A model generated the notes under the pieces. The model worked only from the letters and a program-made list of their open reading frames with translations. It was not told where the DNA came from and made no database searches. From contig CACMFU010000002.1 of NCBI GenBank assembly GCA_902613065.1, positions 62,001-126,000 of the forward strand: 64,000 nt of DNA, in the 5' to 3' direction. The stretch comes from an uncultured Pelagibacteraceae bacterium (lineage in GTDB: Bacteria > Pseudomonadota > Alphaproteobacteria > Pelagibacterales > Pelagibacteraceae). Shown here one piece after another: positions 26,892-36,668 of this stretch (within the stretch, counting starts at the first letter, position 1; each line of letters starts with the position of its first letter). The position numbers and the translations under genes are program-made.

Positions 26892-29800
26892 TTACTCAGC
26901 TATAACATTTTCCATTAAATTAAGTGAATTCAGAAGTTGATTATTAATTTTACGCTTATTTTTCAATGTAAAAGTTAGAATTTCATTATTTGTGTTAAAT
27001 ATTACTTTAACATTAGTTTTAGCATTTTCAGTTTTTAGATCTTTCAATTTTTGAAGCTCATTTAAATTATCAAACTTAAATGTAATATTTTTTATAGGTG
27101 TATTAATAATTTCATTTAGTGATGTCATTTTTTTTACATTTATTCTTTTTTGATCATTCTCTTGATCAGAATAATTTTTTATTAAAGTTAATATAAGTGA
27201 GTTTCCTTCTGTAAGAATTTCTCTGTTTTTCTCAAATATATCAGAGAAAATAAATAATTCAAAAACATTAGAAATATCTGAAAATTTAACAATAGCATAA
27301 GAACTTCCTTTTTGGGTTTTTTTTTCTTGAACTTTGAGAACAGTGCATGCAACGTTGGAACTTATAATGTCTTTATTATTTTCAAAAGTGTCAAAACTGA
27401 TTATGTTATATTGATTAAATACTGACTTGTACTGATTTAAAGGATGATCGGAGATATAAAAACCCAATGTCTCAAATTCTTTATTAAGTTTTACATCTAA
27501 ATTCCAATCTTCAATTTTATCTAAAAAATTTATCTCTTCATTTTCATTTTCTTCAAATAAATTTATTTGATTTAACATTTTATTCTCATAAATATTTTTT
27601 GATTTTAATATAATATTAGGAATTGAATTGAATAATGACTGTCTGTTTTTAGTAAATATATCAAATACACCAGCTTGTACTAATCCTTCTAATTGTAATT
27701 TATTTATATCTTTGGGGTTTGTTCTATTTATAAAATCCGAAATATTTTTAAAACGACCATTATTCTCTCTTTCTTTTATAACATTAGAAATTGCTTCAAA
27801 TCCAACATTTTTAATTGCTCCTAGTGCATAATAAAAATTTGTTCCATCTGAAAAAAAATCAGCATGCGATCTATTAATACAAGGTCTTACTATAGGTATA
27901 TTTAATCTTTTTAATTCTTCATAAAATTCACTTAATTTCTTTTGATTAGATAATTCCATTGACATTGATGCTACAAAAAATTCATTTGGATAATATGTCT
28001 TAAGAAATGCTGTTTGATAAGCAATAACTGCATAAGCAGCAGCATGACTTTTGTTAAATCCATATTCTGCAAATGGTTCTATTTTTAAAAATATTCCTGC
28101 AGCAATATCTTTACTAATTCCATTATTGTAAGCTCCATCTACAAATCTTTGTTTTTGTTTTTCCAATTCCGCTCTTTTCTTTTTACCCATTGCTCTTCTT
28201 AATATATCTGCCTCACCTGCAGTAAAACCTGATAGTGTTTGGGCAATTTGCATTACTTGCTCTTGATAAATAATTACACCATAAGTTGGTTTTAGTATTT
28301 GTTTTAGTTTCGGATGAAGATAATCAGGTTCTCTCATTCCATGTTTGCACTCATTATATATTGGAATATTGCTCATTGGGCCTGGTCTATATAATGCTAC
28401 TAATGCTATAATATCTTCCAACCTATTAGGTTTCATATTAATGAGTGCATCTTTCATTCCAGAACTTTCAAGTTGAAATAAGCCTACGGTTTTTCCACTT
28501 GATAACAATTCATAAACCTTCTGATCCTCATAGTTTATTTTATCAATATTAAAATTAGGATTTATTTTATTAATTAGTTTTTGAGCTTTATTGATAACCG
28601 TGAGGGTTTTTAATCCAAGAAAATCGAATTTAATTAGTCCAGCATTTTCTGCAGAATACATATCAAACTGAGTGGATGGTAATAATAAATCTGCTGAATT
28701 ATCTTTGTATAAAGGTACAGTTTCTGTTAATTTTTTATCTGCAATAACAACACCTGCTGCATGGGTTGCAACATTACGATTTAAACCTTCTAATTTAAGA
28801 GATAAATTAATTAAACGCTCAACTCTTCTGTCATCTTTTATTAACTTTTGCAGTCTAGGTTCAATGTTTATACATTCCTGCAAAGACATTGGTCTGGAGG
28901 GATCAAATGGTATCATTTTACAAATACTATCAGTGAATCCATATGGTAAACCAAGAACTCTACCCACGTCTCTAATAACCATTCTAGCTTTTAATTTACC
29001 AAAAGTAATAATGTGAGCCACACTATCTTTATATTTATTTGTTAAATACTCAAAAACTAAATCTCTTTTTTCCTCACAAAAATCTATGTCAAAATCAGGC
29101 ATTGAAATTCTATCAGGGTTTAAAAATCTCTCAAAAATAAGATTAAATTTTATTGGGTCAATGTCGGTTATAGATAAACACCATGCTACTAAAGAGCCAG
29201 CACCAGATCCTCTACCAGGTCCTACTGGTATTTTATTATGTTTAGCCCACTTAATATAATCTGAGACAATCAAAAAATAACCAGAATAGTTCATTTCAAC
29301 TATTATTCGTATTTCATGATCAAGTCTTTTTTTATACTCTAAATATTTTATATCTTTCTCAATATTTAAAGGATCTATATCAAAAACTAATTTAAATTTT
29401 TCTTTTAAACCATCAACAGATAACTGTTTCAACATGTTATTTGGATCTTTATCAGAAGATGAAATGCTAGGTAAAATTGGTTTAGAAAAATTAGGTTTGA
29501 ATGAACACCTAAAAGGTAAATTATAGTTATTTTCCAATGCCTCTGGTAAATCTTTAAAAAGTTCAATCATCTCATCTGATGATTTAAAATAATGTTGATT
29601 TGTTAATTTTAATCTATTCGTGTCGTTAACATAAGTTTTTTCACCTATGCACATCAATGCATCGTGGGCATCAAACATATCTTTATCTAAATAATAAACT
29701 TCATTGGATGCAATAATTGGCAATTCCAGCTTTTCTGAAATTTTAAGATTATAATTTTCAAACTCTTTCTCATTTAAGTCATTATGTCTCTGAATTTCTA

Positions 29801-30302
29801 TGTAAATATTATCTTCAAATTTTTCTTTTAACTTAATTAGTATTTCTTCAGTTTCATTTAATAAGCCTTTGTTAAAAAGTAATCCAAACATACATTTAAT
29901 TGAACCAGTTAAAACTATTATGCCTTCTGAGTTATTTAATAAATCTTCTAATTGACAATTTGGATCAGTTGTATCTGAATTTTCTAGATAAGACTTTGAG
30001 GAAAGTTTAATAATATTTTTATATCCATTATGATTTTTAGCTATAAGTGGTATTAAACCTTTATAATTTTTGTATTTAAATAATATCTGAGTTCCAATAA
30101 TAGGTTGGGTTCCTATAGATGACAAATTTTCTGAAAATTCCAATGCACCTGATAAATTATAAGTATCCGATAATCCTAGTGATTTGATTTTATTTTTTTT
30201 ACAGAAATCCTTTAATTGGTCAATTTTTACTGCCCCTTCACAAATTGAATATTGAGTGTGTATTTTAAAATGATTAAATGTTTTATTAACTGTTTCTTTC
30301 AT
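26892..30302 (-). CDS. dnaE: DNA polymerase III alpha subunit
   Basis: An 1136-residue replicative polymerase of the DnaE1 type. The N-terminal PHP domain starts at FNHFKIHTQYSICEGAV. The polymerase core has PVGPGRGSGAGSLVAWCL and the catalytic aspartates in MPDFDIDFCEEKRD, then HIITFGKLKARMVIRDVGRVLG and the YNKSH-type fingers motif YGFNKSHAAAYAVIAY. The C-terminus has the HhH and OB-fold regions. Full length. It overlaps lolD by 17 bases and ends the long nuo-to-dnaE run. Confidence 0.97.
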   Translation of the reverse strand: MKETVNKTFNHFKIHTQYSICEGAVKIDQLKDFCKKNKIKSLGLSDTYNLSGALEFSENLSSIGTQPIIGTQILFKYKNYKGLIPLIAKNHNGYKNIIKLSSKSYLENSDTTDPNCQLEDLLNNSEGIIVLTGSIKCMFGLLFNKGLLNETEEILIKLKEKFEDNIYIEIQRHNDLNEKEFENYNLKISEKLELPIIASNEVYYLDKDMFDAHDALMCIGEKTYVNDTNRLKLTNQHYFKSSDEMIELFKDLPEALENNYNLPFRCSFKPNFSKPILPSISSSDKDPNNMLKQLSVDGLKEKFKLVFDIDPLNIEKDIKYLEYKKRLDHEIRIIVEMNYSGYFLIVSDYIKWAKHNKIPVGPGRGSGAGSLVAWCLSITDIDPIKFNLIFERFLNPDRISMPDFDIDFCEEKRDLVFEYLTNKYKDSVAHIITFGKLKARMVIRDVGRVLGLPYGFTDSICKMIPFDPSRPMSLQECINIEPRLQKLIKDDRRVERLINLSLKLEGLNRNVATHAAGVVIADKKLTETVPLYKDNSADLLLPSTQFDMYSAENAGLIKFDFLGLKTLTVINKAQKLINKINPNFNIDKINYEDQKVYELLSSGKTVGLFQLESSGMKDALINMKPNRLEDIIALVALYRPGPMSNIPIYNECKHGMREPDYLHPKLKQILKPTYGVIIYQEQVMQIAQTLSGFTAGEADILRRAMGKKKRAELEKQKQRFVDGAYNNGISKDIAAGIFLKIEPFAEYGFNKSHAAAYAVIAYQTAFLKTYYPNEFFVASMSMELSNQKKLSEFYEELKRLNIPIVRPCINRSHADFFSDGTNFYYALGAIKNVGFEAISNVIKERENNGRFKNISDFINRTNPKDINKLQLEGLVQAGVFDIFTKNRQSLFNSIPNIILKSKNIYENKMLNQINLFEENENEEINFLDKIEDWNLDVKLNKEFETLGFYISDHPLNQYKSVFNQYNIISFDTFENNKDIISSNVACTVLKVQEKKTQKGSSYAIVKFSDISNVFELFIFSDIFEKNREILTEGNSLILTLIKNYSDQENDQKRINVKKMTSLNEIINTPIKNITFKFDNLNELQKLKDLKTENAKTNVKVIFNTNNEILTFTLKNKRKINNQLLNSLNLMENVIAE

Positions 30303-30972
30303 TCGTTATAATCATCTTACCACCAATCATTTTAATTTTACAATCTGCCATATTTGCAAAATATCTATTGTGGGTTGCAAAAATTATAATTCTATTTTTT
30401 TCTTTTAGATTAAAGAGGATTTTAAATATTTGTTTAGCATTATCAAAATCTAAACTTCCGGTAGGTTCATCTGCTAAAATAATGTTTGGTTCGTTAATTA
30501 GGGCTCTAGCAATTGCTATTCTTTGATTTTCACCGCCAGAGAGTTCAGATGGATAATGATTTAATCTTGAGGTTAAATCAAATTTTTTAATCAATTTTTT
30601 CGCTAATTCTGTTGATTTTGATTTATTATTAGAAATTAACAAATTTGGCATTATTACATTTTCGAGTGCTGTAAAGTCGGGCAATAAATTTTTGTCTTGA
30701 TAAATTATGCCAATATTTTTTGATCTTACATGATCATTCTCAATTGAGCTATTCGTATCAATTTTCTTTTTGTTAAATTCAATAAAACCTGACGAAGGGA
30801 TATCAATAAATGACAATAAATTTAATAATGTTGATTTACCAGATCCTGAGGGTCCTATAATTGAATATACCTTTCCTGCCTCAAATTTAAAATTTATATT
30901 GTTTAAAACTTTAAGAGATTTATTTTTTTCATATTTCTTTGATAAATTATTTAATTTTAAAAAATTATTCAT
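30286..30972 (-). CDS. lolD: LolD-type lipoprotein-releasing ABC transporter ATPase
   Basis: A 228-residue ABC ATPase of the MacB/LolD branch. The Walker A motif is GPSGSGKST at residues 40-48, the Q-loop is IIYQDKNLLPDF, the signature is ELSGGENQRIAIARAL, Walker B is IILADEPTGSLD, and the switch His is in ATHNRYF. With LolC/E it extracts outer-membrane lipoproteins from the inner membrane for transfer to LolA. It overlaps lolC by 8 bases. Confidence 0.93.
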   Translation of the reverse strand: MNNFLKLNNLSKKYEKNKSLKVLNNINFKFEAGKVYSIIGPSGSGKSTLLNLLSFIDIPSSGFIEFNKKKIDTNSSIENDHVRSKNIGIIYQDKNLLPDFTALENVIMPNLLISNNKSKSTELAKKLIKKFDLTSRLNHYPSELSGGENQRIAIARALINEPNIILADEPTGSLDFDNAKQIFKILFNLKEKNRIIIFATHNRYFANMADCKIKMIGGKMIITNERNS

Positions 30973-32176
30973 ATTTTAAAGTTTGTATTGTATCTAATTT
31001 TGCTGCTCTAGATGCTGGATAAATTGATACTGCAGAAGTTGTTATTATTGAACATAATGTAATTAAGATAATTGAATTAACGTTTATTTCTGATGGAAGA
31101 GTACTTAAAAAGTAAATTTCCTCTGGAAATAGTGTAATATCAAACGTATTAGAAATAAATTTCCTAATATCTTCAATATAGTATGAAAATAAAGTCCCTA
31201 ATAAAATACCAAATAAAGTTGCTGTAGTACCAATAATAAATCCAACAAAAAAGAAAATTTTTTTAATAGATGTATTTGTTACTCCAATGGATTTTAAAAT
31301 TCCTATATCTCTCGTTTTGTTTTTAACTAATATAGTCAAACCAGAAATAATATTAAATGCAGCTACAATTATTATTAAAGATAAGATTATAAACATTACA
31401 TTTCTTTCAACTTTTAAAGCTGAAAATAATGACTCATTTAAATCTGCCCATGTATAAACATAAGCGTCAGGAAATAACACTAATAAATTTTTTTTATAAG
31501 ATTCAATATTTTTTGGATCTTTAAAATAGTACTCAGTAAATCTATTGTCTTTATTTTTATCAAAAAAGTCTTCTAATGTATTAAGATTGATATATGCTAC
31601 ATTCTCATTAAATTCTCCTATACCACTATCAAATATTGAAATTACTTCGAATTTATCTTGCCTTGGAAAAGACCCTACAATTGTTTGAACACCAGATGGT
31701 GACATAATTGTTATTTGATCACCAATATCTATATTAAGTAAGAAGCTTAAATCCTTTCCAATTGAAATTGAATTATTTTGCAAATCTTTTGATCCAAAAT
31801 ATTTTTGATTATTTAATATTTCTAGATTCTTAAAATCATTTTTCAAATATCCTTTTAAAAGTACACCCTTTGTATTTAGTTTTGAGAGAATTACCGCTTC
31901 TCCATCATTTGAAACAATGCCTTTCGCAAAATCTATATCAGGTATATGAATTAAAGGCTTGTTGTAAGGTTTTACAACAGCATGAGCGTTAAAACCTACA
32001 ATTTTATTTATTAGCTCTGTCCTAAAACCATTCATTACTGACATAACAATTATTAGTACAGCTACTCCCAATCCAATACCAATGAAGGAAAAAATAGAGA
32101 TTACATTTAAAAAGCCATCTTTTTTTCTAGCTTTTAAAAATCTAAATATAATCTCTTTTTCTAGTTGTGAAATCAA
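30965..32176 (-). CDS. lolC: LolC/LolE-type lipoprotein-releasing ABC transporter permease
   Basis: A 403-residue permease of the FtsX/LolCE family. One membrane helix near the N-terminus (about residues 23-48, within a FLKARKKDGFLNVISIFSFIG start typical of LolC/E) is followed by a large periplasmic domain (about 50-255) and three C-terminal helices. KNKTRDIGILKSIG precedes the second of the four helices, a family signature, and AAKLDTIQTLKYE ends the protein. A single LolC/E gene beside lolD suggests the transporter is a homodimer (LolF-like), since no second copy is adjacent. Confidence 0.9.
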   Translation of the reverse strand: MISQLEKEIIFRFLKARKKDGFLNVISIFSFIGIGLGVAVLIIVMSVMNGFRTELINKIVGFNAHAVVKPYNKPLIHIPDIDFAKGIVSNDGEAVILSKLNTKGVLLKGYLKNDFKNLEILNNQKYFGSKDLQNNSISIGKDLSFLLNIDIGDQITIMSPSGVQTIVGSFPRQDKFEVISIFDSGIGEFNENVAYINLNTLEDFFDKNKDNRFTEYYFKDPKNIESYKKNLLVLFPDAYVYTWADLNESLFSALKVERNVMFIILSLIIIVAAFNIISGLTILVKNKTRDIGILKSIGVTNTSIKKIFFFVGFIIGTTATLFGILLGTLFSYYIEDIRKFISNTFDITLFPEEIYFLSTLPSEINVNSIILITLCSIITTSAVSIYPASRAAKLDTIQTLKYE

Positions 32177-33501
32177 TTTTGCTTAGCTTTTATTATTTGT
32201 GAAGCTATATCTTCAACTTTTAAATTTTGAGTTTCTCCACCAACTTCCTTGAACTCTAACAAATTTCCATCAGATTTACTTCCAATTATCAATTGATATG
32301 GAATTCCGATTAAATTAAATTTTTTGATTTTAGCTGAGATATTTTCATCTGTGTCATCAATGATTGTATCAATATTTTTTGATTTTAAAAATTCATATAT
32401 TTTAATAGACTTTTCTAAATTAGATTTATCATTTTTGTTTATCATTGGAATAATCGCACAATCATAAGGTGTTACTGACATGGGCCATTTCATTAAACCT
32501 TCTGTATCGTTATATTTTGCCTCAATTATGGCACCAACAAGTCTAGAAACTCCTATTCCGTATGAACCCATTTTAACGAATTCCTTTTTTCCATTAAAAT
32601 CTACAGTAGCATTCATTGGTTTTGAGTATTTATCTCCAAAATAAAATATGTGACCAACTTCAATACCTTTGGTATTTACCCTAAATTTCTCTGGAACAGA
32701 TTTTTCAAATTCATCTTTATTAAATTTTTCATCTGTTACAGAATAAAACTTTTCATATTGTTTTCTCAATGTTCCTAATGACTCTTTGTCTAGAATTGTT
32801 TTAGAGCTGTCTACATCAAAAATTCTTTTATCAGTATAAATTTTGCTTTCACCAGTGTCGGCAAGAATAATAAATTCATGTGATAAGTTTCCTCCGATAG
32901 GGCCAGTATCAGCAGCCATTGGAATTGCAGATAAATTTAATCTTTTAAAAGTTTTTAAATATGAAAGAAAAAATTTATTGTAAGAAAATATTGCATCATC
33001 ATCTGTTAAATCAAAAGAGTAAGCATCCTTCATATAAAATTCTCTACATCTCATAATTCCAAATCTTGGTCTTAACTCATCTCTAAATTTCCATTGAATA
33101 TGATATAATAATTGAGGTAAAGATTTATATGATTTAAAGGAGGATCTAAAAATTTCTGTCACAAGTTCTTCGTTAGTTGGGCCATATAACATTTCTCTAT
33201 TTTGACGATCCTTAATTCTTAACATTTCTTCACCATAATCTTCATATCGTCCACTTTCCTTCCAAATTTCTGATGATTGAATTGTTGGCATTAATATTTC
33301 TTGAACACCAACACGGTCTTGTTCTTCTCGAACTATTTGTTCTATTTTTTTCATGACTTTAAATCCAAGCGGTAACCAAGAATAAATTCCAGCAGAGGAT
33401 TGTTTAATCATGCCTACTCTTAACATTAACTGGTGTGATTTAATTTTAGCTTCAGATGGATTGTTTTTTAGTATCGGAATAAATGATTTTGAAAAAAACA
33501 T
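32173..33501 (-). CDS. proS: prolyl-tRNA synthetase
   Basis: A 442-residue class II synthetase of the short alphaproteobacterial type, lacking the editing insertion found in the long bacterial ProS. Class II motifs are visible: AGIYSWLPLGFKVMKKIE (motif 1 area), QLLYHIQWKFRDELRPRFG with MRCREFYMKDAYSFD (motif 2), and VKMGSYGIGVSRLVGAI (motif 3). The C-terminal anticodon-binding domain follows. Its stop overlaps lolC, and its start overlaps the DUF1467 gene by one base. Confidence 0.96.
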   Translation of the reverse strand: MFFSKSFIPILKNNPSEAKIKSHQLMLRVGMIKQSSAGIYSWLPLGFKVMKKIEQIVREEQDRVGVQEILMPTIQSSEIWKESGRYEDYGEEMLRIKDRQNREMLYGPTNEELVTEIFRSSFKSYKSLPQLLYHIQWKFRDELRPRFGIMRCREFYMKDAYSFDLTDDDAIFSYNKFFLSYLKTFKRLNLSAIPMAADTGPIGGNLSHEFIILADTGESKIYTDKRIFDVDSSKTILDKESLGTLRKQYEKFYSVTDEKFNKDEFEKSVPEKFRVNTKGIEVGHIFYFGDKYSKPMNATVDFNGKKEFVKMGSYGIGVSRLVGAIIEAKYNDTEGLMKWPMSVTPYDCAIIPMINKNDKSNLEKSIKIYEFLKSKNIDTIIDDTDENISAKIKKFNLIGIPYQLIIGSKSDGNLLEFKEVGGETQNLKVEDIASQIIKAKQN

Positions 33502-33746
33502 TAATTTAAAAAGTTACGTAAATTTAAAATTTCATTAATTACTAATAAATATATAACTATAAAAATACCAGACGTAATTAAAGTACAATAAATTATTTTT
33601 TTAGTTATTTTTGGATTTTCTGGGGCCCCAGGGTCAACACCCTCTATATTTCCCTTTTTTTCACGATTAACATCTATAGGTAGAATGGCAAAAAAAACTA
33701 TCCACCACAAGCACACATATACAACTATTGAGCCTGTAATACTCAA
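33501..33746 (-). CDS. DUF1467 family small inner-membrane protein
   Basis: An 81-residue protein with two predicted membrane helices (about residues 6-24 and 49-72). The loop carries RE-K-G-N-I-E-G-V-D-P-G-A-P-E-N-P, the signature of the DUF1467 family, which in alphaproteobacteria is typically found between rnj and proS as here. Function is unknown. The start is TTG, immediately after the rnj stop, and the end overlaps proS by one base; strong translational coupling to rnj is likely. The same-strand context and conserved loop argue that it is real despite its size. Confidence 0.85.
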   Translation of the reverse strand: MSITGSIVVYVCLWWIVFFAILPIDVNREKKGNIEGVDPGAPENPKITKKIIYCTLITSGIFIVIYLLVINEILNLRNFLN

Positions 33747-35405
33747 TCAAATCCTCACTAAGTTTATATTTGTATAAGGTCTCTTTCCTAATTTTTCTTT
33801 CGTATACTTTCTACAAGTTATTTTAAGAGCATCAATTAAATTTGATTCTTGCTTCTTATTATTTAAAGAAAAAGTTTTTGCTGTTTTTTCAATTTCCTCT
33901 TCAAGATTAAATGTAAATTCATCTTTTTCGTATATAGGTAAACCTCTAAAAGTTAATAAAGGTTTGTTGTGAATATTACCATTAGGTGTAATTACCAATG
34001 TTGCTTCTATTAATCCGTTGGTGGATAAATTTTTTCTTTCTTTGATAGATTGAGCATCTTCTTCAACACTTATAGAGCCATCTACGTAAAGTCTTCCACT
34101 TGGAGCTTTATCATATACTTCAGGTTTATCACCTGGATAAATTCTAACTATATCACCATTTTCTACTCTAACAGGATATTGTACTTGCATTTCTTTAGCA
34201 AAGTTTATGTGTTCAATCATATGTCTATGTTCACCATGAACAGGTATGACTGATCTTGGTTTTATCCAATCATACATATCCTTTAAATCTTCTCTATTTG
34301 GGTGTCCTGATACATGAATAAATTCACTATCTTCAGAAATTACTTCTATACCTTCTCTTACTAATTTATTGTGAAGTTTGTATAATTTTTTTTCATTACC
34401 TGGAATAATTTTTGAAGAAAATATAACTGCGTCCCCTCTCTCAACAAAAACATCTGGATGTGTATAATTTGAAATACGGTTCATTGCACCCATTGGTTCA
34501 CCTTGGCTACCAGTACATAAGTAAACAATTTTTTCTCTTGAAATATTTTTTGCATCTCTAGCATCAAGTGGTTCAATAACATTTTGCAAGTAACCACATT
34601 GCCTAGCAGCTTTATAAATTCTATGCATTGAACGGCCCACCAAAGCAATTTGCCTACCTGTTTTTTCAGCACAATAAAAGGCAGACTCCATTCTAGCTAC
34701 ATTTGAAGCAAAAGATGTAATAATTATTCTTTTCTTTAATCTTTCCATTATCTTTAGCATATTTTTTCTTACATCGAGCTCAGATCCTGCCCTTCCTGCA
34801 CTAAATACGTTTGTTGAGTCACATATCATTGTCAAAACACCTTCTTCACCAATTTCCTTTAATCTTTTCGAATTCATATTGTCTCCAGTTAATGGATCTG
34901 GATCACACTTCCAATCACCAGTGTGTAATATATTTCCAACAGGTGTTTCAATTTTTAGTCCATTAGGTTCTAGTATGGAATGTGTTAATGTAACAAATTC
35001 TATTTTAAAAGGGCTTAAATCTACAATGCTGTTTAATTGAACAACTTTTAGATATCCTGTTACATCAATTTTTTTTTCCTTAAATTTTTCTGAAATTAAC
35101 ACTGATGTAAATGGAGTAGCAAATATTTTACATTTTAGTCTTGGCCATATGTGAGCAATTGCACCAATATGATCTTCATGTGCATGGGTCAGAACAATAC
35201 CTAATAAGTCATCTTTTTTATCAACAATAAATCCAGGGTCAGGATATATTAAATCAACTCCAGGAATTGCATCATCTGCAAAAGTAACTCCTATATCTAC
35301 AATTATCCATTTTCTATTATCTGGATTTCCATAGGCGAATAAATTCATATTCATCCCAATTTCTCCAGATCCACCTAAAGGGCAAAAAATTAATTCTTCT
35401 TTCAT
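33747..35405 (-). CDS. rnj: ribonuclease J
   Basis: A 552-residue beta-CASP metallo-beta-lactamase ribonuclease with endonuclease and 5'-3' exonuclease activity. The metal motif HAHEDH is at residues 74-79, followed by a second ligand region ILHTGDWKCDPDP and the CDSTNV motif. The beta-CASP part has FASNVARMESA, LCTGSQGEPMGAM, FIHVSGHPNREDL and PVHGEHRHMIEH. Sinorhizobium and Caulobacter also have RNase J in this operon context. Its end abuts the DUF1467 gene, and it overlaps coaX by 4 bases. Confidence 0.95.
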   Translation of the reverse strand: MKEELIFCPLGGSGEIGMNMNLFAYGNPDNRKWIIVDIGVTFADDAIPGVDLIYPDPGFIVDKKDDLLGIVLTHAHEDHIGAIAHIWPRLKCKIFATPFTSVLISEKFKEKKIDVTGYLKVVQLNSIVDLSPFKIEFVTLTHSILEPNGLKIETPVGNILHTGDWKCDPDPLTGDNMNSKRLKEIGEEGVLTMICDSTNVFSAGRAGSELDVRKNMLKIMERLKKRIIITSFASNVARMESAFYCAEKTGRQIALVGRSMHRIYKAARQCGYLQNVIEPLDARDAKNISREKIVYLCTGSQGEPMGAMNRISNYTHPDVFVERGDAVIFSSKIIPGNEKKLYKLHNKLVREGIEVISEDSEFIHVSGHPNREDLKDMYDWIKPRSVIPVHGEHRHMIEHINFAKEMQVQYPVRVENGDIVRIYPGDKPEVYDKAPSGRLYVDGSISVEEDAQSIKERKNLSTNGLIEATLVITPNGNIHNKPLLTFRGLPIYEKDEFTFNLEEEIEKTAKTFSLNNKKQESNLIDALKITCRKYTKEKLGKRPYTNINLVRI

Positions 35406-36157
35406 TTATTTAAATACATAGCAGCCTTTAAAACTCCATCAGTCGTTAAATTAGATTTTATTTTTACTCTTAGTTTTAAAGAATTTTTAAACATTTTTGC
35501 TAGTCCACCAGTAAATATTATTTTATATTTTTTTTTGGTTTGTTTAATAATGGAATGAATTATATTGTCAATCAGACCAGAATAACCGAAGAAAAATCCT
35601 GAATTAATAGCACTTATAGTATTTTTACCTACAACATCATTTGATTTTTTAAATTTTACATTAGGTATTAAAGATGCTTTTTTTGATAAATTTTCTAATG
35701 ATAGATTTATTCCAGGAGCAATTACCCCTCCGTTATAACTATTTGCTGAGATTACATCAAAATTAGTTGCTGTTCCAAAATCTACTACAATATAATTATT
35801 TTTATTGTCAATTACTGATATTGCATTAGCTAACCGATCAGAACCAATTTGTTTTCTATTAACTTTTATACTTAATAATTTACTTAAATTAAGATTTTTT
35901 AACTCATTACAATTAGTATTAAAATATAATTTAAAATAATTTTTAATTTTCTTGTAACAGTTAGGAACAACGGAGCAGAATAAAATATGTTTCAATTTTT
36001 TATCATACTTTCTCAAGACATTTAAATTTTTTTTTAAATAATTTAAATTCACTTTATTTGTAGAAAGTCTGATTTTTTTGACAATATTTTTGTTTTTATA
36101 AAGACAGATTTTTATATCTGTATTTCCAATATCTCCGATAATGTAAAAATTAAGCAT
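35402..36157 (-). CDS. coaX: type III pantothenate kinase
   Basis: A 251-residue CoaX, phosphorylating pantothenate as the first step of coenzyme A synthesis. ASKHA-fold motifs: GDIGNTDIK at residues 8-16, the IGSDRLANAI motif, and VVDFGTATNFDVI with the catalytic Asp, followed by GGVIAPGINLSLENLS and FTGGLAKMF. Length is normal. It is between birA and rnj, the usual alphaproteobacterial place, and overlaps birA by 8 bases. Confidence 0.94.
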   Translation of the reverse strand: MLNFYIIGDIGNTDIKICLYKNKNIVKKIRLSTNKVNLNYLKKNLNVLRKYDKKLKHILFCSVVPNCYKKIKNYFKLYFNTNCNELKNLNLSKLLSIKVNRKQIGSDRLANAISVIDNKNNYIVVDFGTATNFDVISANSYNGGVIAPGINLSLENLSKKASLIPNVKFKKSNDVVGKNTISAINSGFFFGYSGLIDNIIHSIIKQTKKKYKIIFTGGLAKMFKNSLKLRVKIKSNLTTDGVLKAAMYLNK

Positions 36158-36668
36158 AATAAGAATATTTTTTTTCGAAGTTATTCTTTATAAAATTTAT
36201 AATTTTAAATTTATTAATTTTATTATTATATTTATTTATATAAGTAGTTTCATATTCTTTTATAGTTGGACTACTTTTTATATTAATACCCACTCCAATA
36301 ATTAGAAATTTTATTTCATTATAATAAATTATTTCTTGAAGAATTCCGCATACCTTTTTATTCATAATTTTTAAATCATTTGGTAGTTTAATATTGATTT
36401 TATATGGAACAATATTATTTAAAATATTTTTTATTATTTTAAGATTTGAAAATGTAATTTTTTTTAAATTTAAACTTTCTCTAATAGGAAAAAAAATTGA
36501 AATAAAAAGATTTCCTCTTCTAGAAACCCATTTTTTTCCCCTTTGTCCTTTTCCATTAGTCTGGATATCGCTAGTAACTATACCTTGTTTTATGTTTTGT
36601 TTGATTAATCTTATTGCTGTATCATTAGTGCTTTTGACACCTTTATAAGAATATATTTTGAGTTTCAT
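36150..36668 (-). CDS. birA: biotin--[acetyl-CoA-carboxylase] ligase, minimal form
   Basis: A 172-residue protein with the central biotin ligase core: STNDTA near residue 13, the biotinyl-AMP loop as GKGQRGKKW (residues 39-47), GNLFISIFFP, KLPNDLKI (residues 94-101; the usual Trp is Leu95), KVCGILQE with the catalytic Lys, and IIGVGINI. BirA proteins are usually 230-320 residues. This one has no N-terminal DNA-binding domain and almost none of the C-terminal SH3-like domain. It could still ligate biotin, but it should not repress transcription. It lies between nuoN and coaX and shares one base with the nuoN stop. Confidence 0.85.
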   Translation of the reverse strand: MKLKIYSYKGVKSTNDTAIRLIKQNIKQGIVTSDIQTNGKGQRGKKWVSRRGNLFISIFFPIRESLNLKKITFSNLKIIKNILNNIVPYKINIKLPNDLKIMNKKVCGILQEIIYYNEIKFLIIGVGINIKSSPTIKEYETTYINKYNNKINKFKIINFIKNNFEKKYSYYA

